Below are positions 1 to 7,934 of a stretch of 64,000 nt of DNA, one piece after another. The stretch's first letter is position 1, and the number at the start of each line of letters is the position of its first letter. The position numbers were made by a program, and so were the translations under genes. The notes under the pieces are model-generated. The model searched no databases, had not been told where the DNA came from, and saw only the letters and a list, made by a program, of their open reading frames with translations. The DNA is from Corynebacterium sputi DSM 45148. GTDB taxonomy: Bacteria; Actinomycetota; Actinomycetes; Mycobacteriales; Mycobacteriaceae. The DNA is taken from assembly GCF_000427865.1 (NCBI RefSeq), contig NZ_ATYV01000005.1, positions 128 through 64,127 of the forward strand. Reading direction: 5' to 3'.

Positions 1-1
1 C

Positions 2-943
2 GACGGCCCTGATCTAGATGATCTGCCGGATCCGCAGCAGATCCTCACCGAGATTGAACCGATGATCCTCACCGCGATCCTGCCGCGGATTAATGGGCAG
101 AAAATGATCTCCGCCCGCACCCTCTACCAACGCCTGCAGGCGGCCATCGAGGTGGTCAACGAGTATCTGCGCCCACCAGATACAACCGTTGAGCCTGATG
201 CCGAGCGCATTGACATCTCCGATGATGGCCATGGCACCGGTTTTATTCAGGCGCGGATGGGTCGGGATAAAGCAGCTGAGATCACTGCCGCGATCGATGC
301 GGTCACGGCAAAAGAGAAGTGCACTGAGGTTGATGCGCTGCTGCATTTGGTGCGCGGTTCCACCCAGGTGGAGGTGACGTTGAATTTGTACTGCCATCTC
401 AATGGTGGGCCGATCTGGTCGGCCAGCACTGGGTGGTTGTCGGAGACTGCCTCGGCGCGGTGGCTTCAGCGGGTGGATAATATCCGGTTTATTTCCGATA
501 GTGCGGCTCAGGGGTATCGGCCGACCCAGTCGCAGGTGGCTTTTGTGGTGGGCCGGGATGGGTCCTGCATGTTCCCAGGTTGTGCGGTGTCGGCGGATCG
601 GTGCCAGCTCGATCATGTGGTGGCGTATAACCATGCTGATCCGGCTGCCGGTGGGCCGACGGATACGGAGAATCTTCATGCTTTGTGTCAGCGGCATCAT
701 AATGTGAAGACTGATGGGCATTTTGAGGTGATTCGGTTTTCCGATGGCACGGAGAAGTGGGTGTCGGCGGGCACGGGGGCGCAGGCGTCGTCGAGGTCGT
801 CGGGTCCGGCCAGTGGTCCGGGTCGGGTGTCGGTGTCTGCTCGGTTGCGTCGGAAGTCGCGGTCGGTGCGTGAGCGCAATCGGCACCGGCAAGGTGAGGA
901 CCCGGAGCCTTCAGACGACCGAAAGGAGGAGCCTGGCTTCTAG
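2..943 (+). CDS. DUF222/HNH endonuclease domain protein, 3' part (5' end outside window)
   Basis: The reading frame is open from base 2, so the gene starts before the window; 313 codons are visible. The C-terminal third carries the HNH signature of the actinobacterial 13E12/DUF222 family: a CMFPGC zinc-knuckle half, then LDHV, then ENLHALCQRHHNVK, encoded at about bases 545-720. The upstream part is helical DUF222 sequence. The tail after the HNH core is Ser/Arg-rich and probably disordered. A second, complete member of the family lies at 42430. These proteins are predicted DNA-cutting enzymes of repeat-like, often mobile, genes; their biological role is not settled. The stop overlaps the end of the convergent transporter gene by 4 bases. 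Any regulatory site lies outside the window. Confidence 0.85.
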   Translation, partial: DGPDLDDLPDPQQILTEIEPMILTAILPRINGQKMISARTLYQRLQAAIEVVNEYLRPPDTTVEPDAERIDISDDGHGTGFIQARMGRDKAAEITAAIDAVTAKEKCTEVDALLHLVRGSTQVEVTLNLYCHLNGGPIWSASTGWLSETASARWLQRVDNIRFISDSAAQGYRPTQSQVAFVVGRDGSCMFPGCAVSADRCQLDHVVAYNHADPAAGGPTDTENLHALCQRHHNVKTDGHFEVIRFSDGTEKWVSAGTGAQASSRSSGPASGPGRVSVSARLRRKSRSVRERNRHRQGEDPEPSDDRKEEPGF

Positions 944-1947
944 CCTTCGGAATTGCCGGTGGGCATTGGCTCCGCCTTGACGCTGGGCATGCGTCGGACG
1001 GACCAGGCGAAGATCGCGCCGGCGATGTTGTGCCATACCGCTGCTACAGCACCGGGGATGGCGGCTTCGGGAGTGAAGAACTTCGCGCCCATGCCCGAGG
1101 CGAGACCCGCGGACTGGGTGGCGATCTCCACGGAGGTGGTTCGACACACCGCTGGAGAATAACCGCATGCCCGTGCGGCGGCGTAGCCGAGCACATAACC
1201 AAGCAGGTTGTGGAGCACGACTGCCACGAACACGAGCAAACCAACAGAGACCAGTACCTCCGCGCTATTGGCGACAGCCGGGAACACCACACCACCAATC
1301 GCGATAATCGACAGCCACGGCAGGATCGGCAGCACGTAGTTGACCCACTTGTTGAACAGCACTCGGACCACCAGTCCACCGATGACCGGGATAAGAACGG
1401 TCTGGGCGAGCGTGACAGCCATGCCCCAGCCGTCGACCGGGGTGTCGGCGTTGGCGAGCAGGAGCATGAGGAGCGGAGTCATGAAGGGGGAGATCAACGT
1501 CGAGACGGACGTCATTGCCACCGACAGTGCGACATCGCCCTTGGCCAAGTAGGCGATGACGTTCGAGGCGGTGCCTCCGGGAACCGAGCCCAAAATCAAC
1601 AGGCCAACTGCAAGTGCTGGAGGAAGTCCGAGCAGCTTGGCGATCAGCAATGCACCGAAAGGCATTACGACGTACTGAGCCACCACGCCGATCGCAATCG
1701 GCCACGGACGCTTGGCGACCTCTTTGATGTCAGGGAGAGTCAGGGTCAGGCCCATGCAGAACATGATCACGGCCAGCATCGGCGTGATGTAGTTGCTCAG
1801 CGGCTGAAATGGTGCCGGGAAAAAGAAAGCCACGATGGCACCGATAAGGATGAAGGCAGGGAAGGCCCAGACCGCGAATCCAGCGGAGCGGTCTTCCGCA
1901 TTCAGCCTGGAATCGGCTGGCGGAGTTTGTAAGTCAGTCGAAGTCAC
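940..1947 (-). CDS. Bile acid:sodium symporter (BASS) family transporter
   Basis: A 335-residue polytopic membrane protein with about nine or ten hydrophobic segments after a 25-residue polar N-terminus. The stretches FCMGLTLTLPDI, LGSVPGGTASNVIAYLAKGD and VEIATQSAGLASGM match the conserved cores of the BASS family, including the crossover-helix motif around GGTASNV. The family co-transports organic anions (bile acids, pantoate, keto acids) with sodium. The actual substrate in this organism cannot be told from sequence. The gene stands alone, convergent with the HNH gene and divergent from thpR. Confidence 0.9.
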   Translation of the reverse strand: MTSTDLQTPPADSRLNAEDRSAGFAVWAFPAFILIGAIVAFFFPAPFQPLSNYITPMLAVIMFCMGLTLTLPDIKEVAKRPWPIAIGVVAQYVVMPFGALLIAKLLGLPPALAVGLLILGSVPGGTASNVIAYLAKGDVALSVAMTSVSTLISPFMTPLLMLLLANADTPVDGWGMAVTLAQTVLIPVIGGLVVRVLFNKWVNYVLPILPWLSIIAIGGVVFPAVANSAEVLVSVGLLVFVAVVLHNLLGYVLGYAAARACGYSPAVCRTTSVEIATQSAGLASGMGAKFFTPEAAIPGAVAAVWHNIAGAIFAWSVRRMPSVKAEPMPTGNSEG

Positions 1948-2039
1948 GGGGAAAGTGTATTGCCCGTCACATGTCGAAAGTTAATGGGGTTACCCAATTG
2001 AGACCGAGCCGTGTGAAACTACAGGGCTACGCTGTCTTC

Positions 2040-2549
2040 ATGAGATTATTCGCGGCGATTAGGCCACCTCAGGAGGTTATTGAACATCTAGTCACGGCCC
2101 TGCGGCCCATCAGATCCGAGCATGGTCGGACCATCCGCTGGACGGATCCCGACCAATGGCACATCACGTGTGCCTTCTACGGGGAATGCCCGGGAGGAGC
2201 AGAAGAAGACCTCGCGGAAGATCTCAGGGAACTTGCGGCCGCCACACCACCGATGGATCTGAGGCTGAGGGGTGCGGGAAGTTTCTCCGGTCGGACGTTG
2301 TGGATGGGTGTGGGAGGGGACGTCGGGAAGCTCAGGCTTTTGCTTGAAGACCGCCAACGCCCGCACCTGACTGTGGCGCGGGCACATGGCGTGACGCCGA
2401 TGAACGGACTCGTGCATGCACTATCCGTATATGAAGGCCCGGAATGGCGAACGACCCGCCTGGGGCTCTACAGCTCCGAATTAGGAGCGGGTAGATCAGG
2501 CGGGCCGAGGCATGAACTCATTGACGAGTTCGTTTTAGCGGGACTTTAG
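2040..2549 (+). CDS. thpR: RNA 2',3'-cyclic phosphodiesterase (2H family, ThpR-like)
   Basis: Both catalytic HxTx motifs of the 2H phosphoesterase superfamily are present, HITC near residue 38 and HLTV near residue 107. The start at the ATG giving MRLFAAIRPP matches the usual N-terminus of the family; an in-frame ATG 69 bases upstream would add residues unlike the family. The protein is 169 aa, slightly short. The helix that normally separates the second beta-alpha unit from the second HxTx motif is missing: LRLLLEDRQ runs straight into RPHLTVAR, where relatives have roughly 15-20 more residues. Whether it is still active is open. The stop overlaps the convergent MFS gene by 4 bases. Confidence 0.85.
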   Translation: MRLFAAIRPPQEVIEHLVTALRPIRSEHGRTIRWTDPDQWHITCAFYGECPGGAEEDLAEDLRELAAATPPMDLRLRGAGSFSGRTLWMGVGGDVGKLRLLLEDRQRPHLTVARAHGVTPMNGLVHALSVYEGPEWRTTRLGLYSSELGAGRSGGPRHELIDEFVLAGL

Positions 2550-3868
2550 TCCAGCAGCGAACGCTTATGGATGTCGCGCGGCAACAGCAGCAGCGAGATA
2601 ACTGCAGGGACACACATCAGGGCGAGGTAGATACCGATGGGCCAGCCCTGACCGGTCTCGTTGAGAATCAGCTGGGCGATCATCGGGGCGAACGCGCCAC
2701 CGACGATGGAGCCGAGGGCGTAGGAGATCGAAGCGCCGGAGACGCGGACCTTGGCCGGGAACATCTCAGCGAAGAGCGAGGAGGTCGGACCGTAGGTCAG
2801 TGCCAGCGGCAGGGTCAGGATGACCACGGCCAGCATGTAGAACACCGGGTCGCCCTTGTCGATGAACGGCCACATTCCGATAACCCAGATCGCCTGCAGC
2901 ACGAAGCCGATGAGGAAGATCTTGATTCGGCCGTATTTGTCAGACCAGATTCCGGACAGCAGCGTGAACAGGGTCCAGAAGGAAGCTGCGACGAGCTGGG
3001 TGGTCAGCGCGACGTTGCCGTCGAGGCCGAGCTGGTCACGAGAGTACGCCGTGAAGAAGGCGATGATCATGTAACCGGTGGCGTTGTTACCGGCGAAGAT
3101 GAAGATTGCCTTGATGATGGTGCGCCAGTGGTCGCGGAACAGAGAGCCCAGCGGGGTGGTCTCTTCCTTGGCCTCTGCCTGCATGGCACGGAAGACCGGG
3201 GACTCGTCGACGGCGACGCGGATGGCGTAGCCGATGCCGACCAGGAGGATGGAGCCGATGAACGGGATACGCCAGCCCCATTCCTCGTAGGCTTCAGCGC
3301 CGAGGCTCGCACGCACCGTAAGGGTGACAGCGGAGGCCAGCAGCAGGCCCAGCGGAACGCCGAGCTGCGGGAAGGAACCGTAGAAGCCGCGCTTGTGATC
3401 CGGTGCGGACTCCACAGACATGAGAGCAGCGCCGCCCCACTCGGCACCTGCGGAAACACCCTGCAGGATACGCAGAAGCAGAAGCAGCAGCGGAGCCGCG
3501 ACACCGATGGTGGCGTAGGTCGGCAGCAGGCCGATGAGGAAGGTCGCTGCGCCCATGCCGACGAGGGAGAAGACCAAGACCATCTTGCGGCCGTAGCGGT
3601 CACCGACGTGTCCGCCAATGAATGCGCCGAGCGGACGGAACAGGAAGCTCACACCCAGGGAAGCCCAGGCGACGATCTGCTGGTTCTCCAGGCCGGAGAA
3701 GAATAGCGGGCCGAGGACGACGGCTGCGACCTGGGCGTAAATGAAGAAGTCGAACCACTCGATGGTGGTGCCGACGAGCGTGCCGGTAAGGACCTTCCTG
3801 CGCTCGCGCGGGGGCGCAAGCTGCAGGCTGCGCTGGCCCTTTCCGCGTTCTTCTGTAGGTGACGTCAT
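2546..3868 (-). CDS. MFS transporter, metabolite:H+ symporter (MHS/ShiA-ProP type)
   Basis: A 440-residue, 12-segment transporter. Features of the MHS branch of the major facilitator superfamily include GTTIEWFDFFIYAQ in TM1, FLFRPLGAFIGGHVGDRYGRK between TM2 and TM3, and RILQGVSAGAEWGGA in TM4-5. Such carriers import small organic acids or osmolytes (shikimate, alpha-ketoglutarate, proline/betaine) with protons; the substrate is not predictable here. The ATG at 3868 is preferred because GGAG lies 5 bases upstream; an in-frame ATG 60 bases further up lacks this and adds non-family residues. The gene is transcribed alone, towards thpR. Confidence 0.9.
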   Translation of the reverse strand: MTSPTEERGKGQRSLQLAPPRERRKVLTGTLVGTTIEWFDFFIYAQVAAVVLGPLFFSGLENQQIVAWASLGVSFLFRPLGAFIGGHVGDRYGRKMVLVFSLVGMGAATFLIGLLPTYATIGVAAPLLLLLLRILQGVSAGAEWGGAALMSVESAPDHKRGFYGSFPQLGVPLGLLLASAVTLTVRASLGAEAYEEWGWRIPFIGSILLVGIGYAIRVAVDESPVFRAMQAEAKEETTPLGSLFRDHWRTIIKAIFIFAGNNATGYMIIAFFTAYSRDQLGLDGNVALTTQLVAASFWTLFTLLSGIWSDKYGRIKIFLIGFVLQAIWVIGMWPFIDKGDPVFYMLAVVILTLPLALTYGPTSSLFAEMFPAKVRVSGASISYALGSIVGGAFAPMIAQLILNETGQGWPIGIYLALMCVPAVISLLLLPRDIHKRSLLD

Positions 3869-4142
3869 CTCATCTCCAGTGAGTCGTGAAACGTGGAGCG
3901 GCTGAGCCAGCTCCGGGATGTTGGGCACGTTACACAGCTGTGATCTTAATGAGAAGTTAAGTTGTCAAAAATCCCACGGTGGGGGTGGTTAGCGAACGAA
4001 TAGGGTAATCATAGGGGTGTTTTGCGGGGGTAAAACGGTACAAAACCAATGCTTTCCGACGTCCCATTCTTCCAATGTCTGCCTCGTGTGGGATTGGAAT
4101 CTCACAGTTTTCTGTGGTGAAAAAGCACAGTCGTATAACGAA
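3869..4142. other. Intergenic region, promoter side of the MFS gene
   Basis: No plausible gene is seen between the MFS start and the patatin terminator. The stretch is A+T-richer than its surroundings and must hold the MFS promoter on the minus strand. A short palindrome, CACAG-TTTT-CTGTG, lies at 4103-4116 and could be an operator; no regulator can be named for it. Confidence 0.4.
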
Positions 4143-4143
4143 A

Positions 4144-4177
4144 CGCCCCGTGCACCTGATGTTCAGGGCACGGGGCG
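4144..4177 (-). terminator. Rho-independent terminator of the patatin gene
   Basis: A near-perfect hairpin: CGCCCCGTGC (4144-4153) pairs with GCACGGGGCG (4168-4177), and CCTGA/TCAGG extend the stem inside around a TGT loop with one bulged A. Read on the minus strand, the stem is followed by TTTCGTT, as expected for the patatin-like gene ending at 4190. Confidence 0.8.
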
Positions 4178-4189
4178 CACGGGGTGGAG

Positions 4190-5119
4190 CTACACCTTCA
4201 GGAACTCACGCCACTGCGGCCATGCTGCCGCGGTCTGGGCGGCGCCGGCCTGATAGGCGGCCTGGAGCTCCTGGATGTTGCGGGTGCGGTTGCGCACCGG
4301 CATCTCGTCGGGGAAAAAGAGCATGGCCTTGCCCTGGCTCTCCAGTTCGAGCAGGTGCTCGCGGGTGGTGTTGTAGCGCTCCGGGCGGGCGATGATTGCT
4401 TCAGCCAGGGCCGGGTACTTCTTGAATGCGCGGCGAATTACACCCGGGCGGGACACCGGAGTCTTCCGGTAGTCGCGCGGCTGGGTCATGATGACGAGGA
4501 ATTTCTCGAAACCGTCTGCCTCAGCTGCGTCGATCGGCACACCGCCGGCTGGGCCGAGGGCGCCATCGAAGTAGGTCACGCCGTCGATCTCCGGGGGGAC
4601 CATAAAGAAGGGGAGGGTCGAGGAGGCGCGGACCCGGCGCATGAGGTCCTGGATGTTCCCGATATCGTCGCGGCCCCAGTGGACCATCTCGCCATTGTCT
4701 GCGCGGATGGCGCCGACGCGGAACTGGGCTGGGTGCCGCAGGAACTCCTCCCAGCGAAACGGCAGAGGCTCAGTGGGAAGGGGAGCGGTCTCGTAGATGT
4801 ACTCCGAGTCGAAGTAGCCGCGGCCGCGAATAAAAGAACCCCAGCCGCCGGAACGGGGGTCGGATCCAAGATTTACGAAGGACTCGCGGGTGCGAATCCG
4901 GTCGCGAGACATGTAATTGGCCATCAGCGATGACCCAGCGGAGATTCCGCCTACCCAGCCGAAATCAAGCTTCTCGTGGATAAGGAGCTCGATGCACGCG
5001 GAGGTATATGCGGCGCGCATACCGCCCCCCTCGAGAACCAGAGCGGTGTCAGGGAGGCTGATGCGCTGGCTGTCGTCGATCAGGGACACTGAAGCTGATC
5101 GAGTGCTGGTCTTGTTCAT
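4190..5119 (-). CDS. Patatin-like phospholipase family protein
   Basis: A 309-residue protein with the full patatin signature. The oxyanion loop GGGMR is at residues 31-35, the nucleophile elbow GISAG has Ser60, and the DGA motif has Asp185, forming the Ser-Asp dyad. The layout resembles the YjjU/RssA-type bacterial patatins, which are predicted cytoplasmic or membrane-peripheral lipid acyl hydrolases. There is no signal peptide. The gene is monocistronic with its own terminator and is divergent from the aminopeptidase gene, with 56 bases between the starts. The substrate is unknown. Confidence 0.9.
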   Translation of the reverse strand: MNKTSTRSASVSLIDDSQRISLPDTALVLEGGGMRAAYTSACIELLIHEKLDFGWVGGISAGSSLMANYMSRDRIRTRESFVNLGSDPRSGGWGSFIRGRGYFDSEYIYETAPLPTEPLPFRWEEFLRHPAQFRVGAIRADNGEMVHWGRDDIGNIQDLMRRVRASSTLPFFMVPPEIDGVTYFDGALGPAGGVPIDAAEADGFEKFLVIMTQPRDYRKTPVSRPGVIRRAFKKYPALAEAIIARPERYNTTREHLLELESQGKAMLFFPDEMPVRNRTRNIQELQAAYQAGAAQTAAAWPQWREFLKV

Positions 5120-5175
5120 GAGTCAATACAATACGCGAACCTGCGGAAATGTTGTCAATTCGTTATCTTGGGTGA

Positions 5176-6444
5176 ATGAACTTCATCACAGACCCATCCC
5201 CGCACCTGAATGACCTGGCCGGGTTCGTCCAGGATTCGCCGTCCTCGTTCCATGCGGCGGAGAAGGTCGCTCGTCGGCTGGAGGATGCGGGTGCGCTGAG
5301 GGTCGATGAGAGTCTGCCGTATCCGTCGGAGCCGGGTGCGTATGTGGTCGTTCGCGACGGTGCGGTCGCGGCGTGGGTTGTGCCGGAGAACCCTGCCGGA
5401 GCTTTCCGGATCGTAGGCTCCCACACTGACTCTCCTGGATTTCGTCTAAAGCCCAATCCGCAGGACTCCTCGGTGGGTTATGTCCGCGCTCAGGTCGAGG
5501 TCTACGGAGGTGTGCTGCTGAACGCCTGGCTCGACCGCGAGATCGAGTTCGCGGGGCGCGTGGTTGACGGTAATGGAAAGGGTCGACTTGTTCGTACCGG
5601 TCCAGTCGGCCGAATTCCTCAGTTGGCGATTCATTTGGATAGGGCAGTGTCATCTGAGGGGTTGAAGCTCGACAAGCAGCGGCATACCGCTCCGCTATTG
5701 GGCCGGGCAGGAGACGTCCGTGATTCGTTCGGTGCGGATGCGGTGGCGTGGGACCTCATTTCGGCGGACACCCAGCCGCCGCGGGAGTTTGGGCTGAATG
5801 GTGAGTTCTTTGCCTCGGGGCGTTTGGACAATTTGATGTCAGTGCATGCCTCGCTGGTGGCTTTTGAAGGCTTGCTTCACGACGCCCACCTGGACTCTAT
5901 CCCACTCCTCATCGCCAACGACCACGAAGAAGTCGGTTCGGCTACTGCCACCGGTGCGGCAGGGCCGATGCTCGAGGAGATCCTCGATCGCATTGGTATC
6001 GCGCTGGGGCATGACGCAGATCAGAGGCACCGGGCGTTGGGCGAGTCGATCTGTGTGTCGGCCGATGGCGCACACGCGGTGCATCCGAACTACCCCGGAG
6101 AGCACGATCCAGGACACCATCCACATCTGAACGTCGGGCCAGTGGTGAAGATCAATGCGAACCAGAGGTACGCAACTGATGCGGTGGGCCAGGCGCTCTG
6201 GACCCGGTGGACCCGACAGGCCGCGGAGAAGACCGGCCAAGATATAGAGGTGCAGACGTTTGTCTCTGCGAACCACAAGCCGTGTGGTTCGACGATTGGG
6301 CCGATTACTGCGACGAGGCTGGGGATCCGGACGATTGACGTTGGGGCGCCGATGCTGTCGATGCACTCGGCCAGGGAGATGACCGGTTCATTGGACCCGT
6401 GGATGTTGCGGGCAGTCCTGACTGAATTCTGGAGTGCCTCATGA
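5176..6444 (+). CDS. apeB: M18 family aminopeptidase
   Basis: A 422-residue cytosolic metallo-aminopeptidase of family M18 (aspartyl aminopeptidase type). Zinc ligands and catalytic residues are in family motifs: GSHTDSPGFRLKP (His83), SGRLDNLMS, NDHEEVGS, SADGAHAVHPNY and the C-terminal MLSMHSARE. It trims N-terminal residues from peptides using two metal ions. The upstream region has TATCTT at 5164-5169 about 7 bases before the ATG, with TTGTCA before it, which would give a leaderless or nearly leaderless mRNA. The stop overlaps the start of the next peptidase gene (ATGA), so the two are probably co-translated. Confidence 0.93.
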   Translation: MNFITDPSPHLNDLAGFVQDSPSSFHAAEKVARRLEDAGALRVDESLPYPSEPGAYVVVRDGAVAAWVVPENPAGAFRIVGSHTDSPGFRLKPNPQDSSVGYVRAQVEVYGGVLLNAWLDREIEFAGRVVDGNGKGRLVRTGPVGRIPQLAIHLDRAVSSEGLKLDKQRHTAPLLGRAGDVRDSFGADAVAWDLISADTQPPREFGLNGEFFASGRLDNLMSVHASLVAFEGLLHDAHLDSIPLLIANDHEEVGSATATGAAGPMLEEILDRIGIALGHDADQRHRALGESICVSADGAHAVHPNYPGEHDPGHHPHLNVGPVVKINANQRYATDAVGQALWTRWTRQAAEKTGQDIEVQTFVSANHKPCGSTIGPITATRLGIRTIDVGAPMLSMHSAREMTGSLDPWMLRAVLTEFWSAS

Positions 6445-7607
6445 GCCAGCCGTTTCCCATTGATACTGAGGAGCTAGTTAGCTGGCGTCGGCATCTACAC
6501 CGCAATCCTGAGTTGTCCTTCCGGGAGTTCGCAACGGCGGACTACATCGAGAACCTTCTCACCGGATGGGGCATCAACTGTTCCCGGCCGACCCCAACCA
6601 GTGTCGTTGGAGTGATCGAGGGCGCCGGAGATGGCCCAACGATCGGCTACCGCGGTGATATTGACGCGCTACCTCTGGCCGAAGAGACAGGTCTGGACTT
6701 CGCCTCCGAGAACCACGGAGTGATGCACGCCTGCGGGCATGACGTGCATACTGCGATGCTGCTGCAGACCGCGAAAATTCTCCAGGGGATGCGAGACCAG
6801 CTCCACGGCACGGTTCTGTGCATCTTCCAGCATGCGGAGGAAATGCTGCCGGGAGGTGCCAGGGAACTGGTGGCCAAAGGCGTGGCGGACACGCTCGATG
6901 AGGTTTATGCGTTTCATGTGGCGCCGCATCCGGTGGGGCATGTCGGGATCTGTCCCGGGCGGGTCTCTACCAAGTCCGGGATCGTTAACATCAGGATCAA
7001 CGGCAGAGGAGGGCATTCGTCGAATCCCCAATTAGCGGTGGATCCGGTGTTAATCGCGGCGGAGTCGACGCTGATGCTCAATACGATCGTCAGCAGGAGC
7101 TTGGATCCCAGGTCGATGAATATCGTGAACGTCGGGGTGCTGCAGGCAGGCAAGGCCGGCAACGTGATTCCGCAAAACGCCTCGTTGGAGGTGTCGGTCA
7201 GGTCCGTGGTCGATGAGGACTGGGACCGGATCGTGGAGCGAATCGAAGAGATCGTCAACGGTGTGTGCGCCGCCCATGGTGCACAGGCGGAGTTCGACTG
7301 GCAGATCCCGTACCCGATGGTCGTTAATGAAGAGCCGGCCGTGCAGCGCGCGTGGAATGCCGCGATTGCCGTGCTGGGCGAGGACATGGTGTTCCAGGCT
7401 GACCCATGGGCGCCGTCGGACGACTTCGCCTATTTCGCCCAGAAGGCTCCCGGTTGCTACATGTTCCTCGGCGGTGGCGGACCCGAAGTGGGTAACCCGT
7501 ACTTCCTGCATAACAGCCGTTACGACGTTGTCGAGGAGGCGATGGTCTCCGGCGTCGCCGTGGAAGTGCAAATCGCCCTCGATGCGTTGGCACCGAGGGC
7601 GAAATAG
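6441..7607 (+). CDS. M20 family amidohydrolase (N-acyl amino acid/hippurate hydrolase type)
   Basis: A 388-residue M20D peptidase/amidohydrolase. Metal-binding motifs are YRGDIDALPL, MHACGHDVHTAML (Cys and His ligands), the QHAEEMLPGGA segment with the catalytic Glu, and a late FLHNSRYD His. Members hydrolyse N-acyl amino acids, hippurate or indole-acetyl amino acids. In skin-dwelling corynebacteria the family includes odour-releasing aminoacylases, but specificity cannot be read from sequence. It overlaps the M18 gene by 4 bases, forming a two-gene peptide/amide degradation operon. Confidence 0.9.
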   Translation: MSQPFPIDTEELVSWRRHLHRNPELSFREFATADYIENLLTGWGINCSRPTPTSVVGVIEGAGDGPTIGYRGDIDALPLAEETGLDFASENHGVMHACGHDVHTAMLLQTAKILQGMRDQLHGTVLCIFQHAEEMLPGGARELVAKGVADTLDEVYAFHVAPHPVGHVGICPGRVSTKSGIVNIRINGRGGHSSNPQLAVDPVLIAAESTLMLNTIVSRSLDPRSMNIVNVGVLQAGKAGNVIPQNASLEVSVRSVVDEDWDRIVERIEEIVNGVCAAHGAQAEFDWQIPYPMVVNEEPAVQRAWNAAIAVLGEDMVFQADPWAPSDDFAYFAQKAPGCYMFLGGGGPEVGNPYFLHNSRYDVVEEAMVSGVAVEVQIALDALAPRAK

Positions 7608-7629
7608 CAGCTGACAGGAGCGGCGGGGA

Positions 7630-7863
7630 CTACTCGAAGGAGTTGGTCTCCATCGGCTCGTCGCCGGTGCCGTCCTGATCGGTACCGACGCCGCCGTCTT
7701 CTGCGTCGGTCTCGGTCGCGTCACCCTGCTCATACGTGGTGATCGGGTTGTCCTGGTCGGTGATCTTGATATCCGACGGGTTCTCATTCGGAGGCGAGCA
7801 GCCGACCAGGGCGGCAGACGCGATGGCGGTGGCGGCGGCAAGTCCGACGAGGCGGTTACGCAT
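7630..7863 (-). CDS. Small secreted lipoprotein
   Basis: A 77-residue protein with an MRNR N-terminus, a hydrophobic stretch and the lipobox LVGC, giving a mature lipoprotein of about 55 very acidic residues (many Asp, Glu, Thr). AAGGAG lies a few bases before this ATG, whereas the in-frame ATG 27 bases upstream has no such site. No known domain is recognisable. It is convergent with the M20 gene, 22 bases away, and downstream of the large membrane-protein gene on the same strand. Confidence 0.7.
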   Translation of the reverse strand: MRNRLVGLAAATAIASAALVGCSPPNENPSDIKITDQDNPITTYEQGDATETDAEDGGVGTDQDGTGDEPMETNSFE

Positions 7864-7934
7864 GGGGAACTCCTTCAGCACGAGGCTCATGAGAGGGTTT
7901 CTAGGAATCTCCTGAGCAGTCTAGTTGATGGGAT

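Noticed and set aside
2567..3706. A 379-codon + strand frame opposite the MFS gene
   Set aside because: Composition rich in Gln, Glu, Asp and Arg is the mirror of membrane codons; the opposite strand is a recognisable MHS carrier.
4103..4116. CACAG-TTTT-CTGTG considered as a GlxR/CRP site
   Set aside because: The half-sites point the wrong way compared with TGTGA-N6-TCACA; kept only as an unnamed palindrome.
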